Assembly (NCBI GenBank): GCA_900548955.1
Contig: URMQ01000079.1
Span: 1-7,095 of the forward strand
Direction: 5' to 3'
DNA from: an uncultured Eggerthella sp.
GTDB lineage: Bacteria > Actinomycetota > Coriobacteriia > Coriobacteriales > Eggerthellaceae
DNA length: 7,095 bases
Shown here one piece after another: positions 6,052-7,095 of this stretch. The notes under the pieces are model-generated. The model worked only from the letters and a program-made list of their open reading frames with translations. It searched no databases and was not told where the DNA came from. The translations under genes were made by a program, and so were the position numbers. Position 1 is the stretch's first letter; the number at the start of each line of letters is the position of its first letter.

Positions 6052-6085
6052 TTTAATGAGTAATGGTTTAATGAACAACGGTTAA
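6052..6085 (+). other. Tandem 15-bp repeat with a possible nine-residue leader peptide
   Basis: TTTAATGAGTAATGG (6052-6066) is followed directly by TTTAATGAACAACGG (6067-6081), 12 of 15 bases alike. Read from the ATG at 6056, this gives MSNGLMNNG and a TAA at 6083-6085, 21 bases before the methyltransferase ATG. The purine patch upstream (ATAGG, ending 6042) is farther from the ATG than a good ribosome binding site, so translation is doubtful. It lies within the predicted leader of the methyltransferase message. Confidence 0.25.
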
Positions 6086-6106
6086 CCTTCCAGGAAAATA
6101 AAGGTC

Positions 6107-6931
6107 ATGAACGTAGTATTTGCTAAAAAACTGTGCGAATTGAATAACCTTTTTTATCGAAATCAGGCGGTTTCCTTTTCCGACACGCGTCATGCTAAAT
6201 GGCCTGGCTGGGAGCGTTGTTTGGCTGAATCTATCACCGTCTTTAAGGACAAGCAAGATCTTCATGTTTTAGATGTAGCCTGTGGCAATTTGCGCTTTGA
6301 GGAATACTTAGCAAGCTATTGCGAAAGTTCGTCAATGAATTTGCACGTCTCTGTGCATGCGCTGGACGCTTGTGATGATTTGCTTCCTGATGTCTGTGAG
6401 GGAACAACCAATGTTCATTGCGATATGGAGGTCATCTATACTCACTGCGACATAATACAGAAGCTTGCGGATAATACGTTTAAAGAAGTTTTGGTTTCCG
6501 AAGGTCTCAACAAAGAATCTGCGGATTTAGCAGTTGCCTTTGGGTTTATGCATCACATCCCGCTGACTGAATGGCGTTTGCAGTTGCTGAATGACATGAT
6601 TTCTGCGACCGCGCCAGGGGGATTCGTGTGTGTATCATTCTGGCGTTTTATGGATGATGAGGGCATGGCGGTAAAAGCCCGCAAAACGCACGAGGAGGCA
6701 CTTGCTTATTACTCTCAAGAGCTCAACAGTACTCAACAATTTAATGAGGGCGATTATCTTTTAGGGTGGCGAAATACACCAGGCGCTTATCGTTATTGCC
6801 ATAGTTTCTCGGATGAAGAAATAGATTTCTTGGCGGCGTCGGTTGCTGATAGGGCTGAATGTTCCGCGCGTTTTCGCGCTGATGGACGTACGGGAAGTCT
6901 TAACGAATATCTTGTTTTGCAAGTTCGATAG
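6107..6931 (+). CDS. Class I SAM-dependent methyltransferase, Trm9/ALKBH8-like
   Basis: A 274-residue cytosolic protein with the Rossmann-fold methyltransferase plan: VLDVACGN (54-61) is the SAM-binding loop, ALD (85-87) the acidic end of strand 2, FGFMHHIP (145-152) and APGG (169-172) the later motifs, SFWRF (177-181) a final-strand motif. Outside the fold, FYRNQAVSFSDTRHAKWPGW (16-35) closely recalls the 'FSxTRxxxWP' opening of eukaryotic Trm9/ALKBH8 methyltransferases, which methylate cm5U34 of tRNA to mcm5U34. The order MHHIPLTEWR, then a YRYCHSF near the C-terminus (228-234) and a final FRADGRTGSLNEYL (256-269), also parallels Trm9. This suggests a tRNA wobble methyltransferase, but class I enzymes share much and the substrate is unproven. 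The ATG has AGGA 11 bases and AAGG 2 bases upstream, neither ideally placed. The gene follows a repeat-rich leader with operator-like palindromes and converges on a hydrolase gene 23 bases away. Complete, no frameshift seen. Confidence 0.85.
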   Translation: MNVVFAKKLCELNNLFYRNQAVSFSDTRHAKWPGWERCLAESITVFKDKQDLHVLDVACGNLRFEEYLASYCESSSMNLHVSVHALDACDDLLPDVCEGTTNVHCDMEVIYTHCDIIQKLADNTFKEVLVSEGLNKESADLAVAFGFMHHIPLTEWRLQLLNDMISATAPGGFVCVSFWRFMDDEGMAVKARKTHEEALAYYSQELNSTQQFNEGDYLLGWRNTPGAYRYCHSFSDEEIDFLAASVADRAECSARFRADGRTGSLNEYLVLQVR

Positions 6932-6954
6932 CGCGCAATGTGGCAGATGATTTC

Positions 6955-7095
6955 TTATCGCTCAAGCTCGGAAATAAAGATTTCGATATCTCTGTTAACT
7001 TCATCGGGAGCATCAGTATTGGAATTGTGCCCTGCGCGGGTAATTTTACAATAGCATATTTGCATAAAAAAGCAATAGAGTTGGTGCGAAGCAGG
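6955..7095 (-). CDS. Alpha/beta hydrolase, C-terminal 46 residues (partial)
   Basis: Reading the minus strand from the window edge, an open frame ends in TAA at 6957-6955 and encodes 46 residues including ITRAGHNSNTDAPDEVN, followed by an amphipathic helix RDIEIFISELER. This is the standard end of an alpha/beta hydrolase: the histidine of GHNSN would be the catalytic-triad histidine, followed by a 'P-E/D-x-V/F-N' turn and a last helix. The nucleophile and acid residues lie beyond the window, so substrate and subfamily (esterase, lipase, haloperoxidase-like) cannot be named. The gene converges with the methyltransferase, with 23 bases between the stops and no evident hairpin terminator in the gap. 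No start is visible, since the gene begins outside the window. Confidence 0.72.
   Translation of the reverse strand, partial: PASHQLYCFFMQICYCKITRAGHNSNTDAPDEVNRDIEIFISELER

Noticed and set aside
6932..6954. Bidirectional terminator between the convergent methyltransferase and hydrolase genes
   Set aside because: The 23-base gap has no stem of useful length and no T-run.

Overview
The window is bacterial, at about 45-50% GC except for its first ~185 bases, which are about 28% GC. It carries an Elp3-type radical SAM enzyme, a single-chain PurL of the long (clade II-like) type and a probable leaderless promoter. This fits a moderate-GC member of Coriobacteriia (Actinomycetota), but the lineage is an inference from gene types and composition, not something the sequence proves. 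The first ~185 bases look foreign: they encode an ATP synthase delta-subunit fragment of low-GC Bacillota style and break off inside elp3. Either this is an assembly chimera or a real illegitimate recombination point.

Layout: (1) 2-211, partial atpH-like fragment on the + strand. (2) ~185-197, abrupt junction. (3) 173-1339, minus strand, Elp3-like radical SAM tRNA-modification enzyme cut off at the junction; its C-terminal acetyltransferase half is missing. (4) 1340-1482, divergent promoter region. (5) 1483-5301, complete purL, 1272 residues, amidotransferase domain included. (6) 5302-6106, an 805-bp gene-free stretch made largely of short repeats: seven 13-bp units, a terminator-like hairpin, four 29-bp units, an 18-bp perfect palindrome, a 24-nt motif in two direct and one inverted copy, a pyrimidine tract, and three 17-bp palindromes spaced exactly 32 bp apart over a candidate promoter. 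(7) 6107-6931, SAM-dependent methyltransferase with Trm9/ALKBH8-like sequence features. (8) 6955-7095, minus strand, C-terminal end of an alpha/beta hydrolase, convergent with the methyltransferase and cut by the window edge.

The most interesting idea is functional. Elp3 makes the cm5 group on wobble uridine 34 of tRNA, and in eukaryotes Trm9 methylates cm5U to mcm5U. Here an Elp3 homologue and a Trm9-resembling methyltransferase flank purL, so this organism may have a two-step wobble-uridine pathway like the eukaryotic one. The methyltransferase is preceded by what looks like a multi-operator control region. PurL itself is ordinary de novo purine synthesis and has no evident link to the other two.
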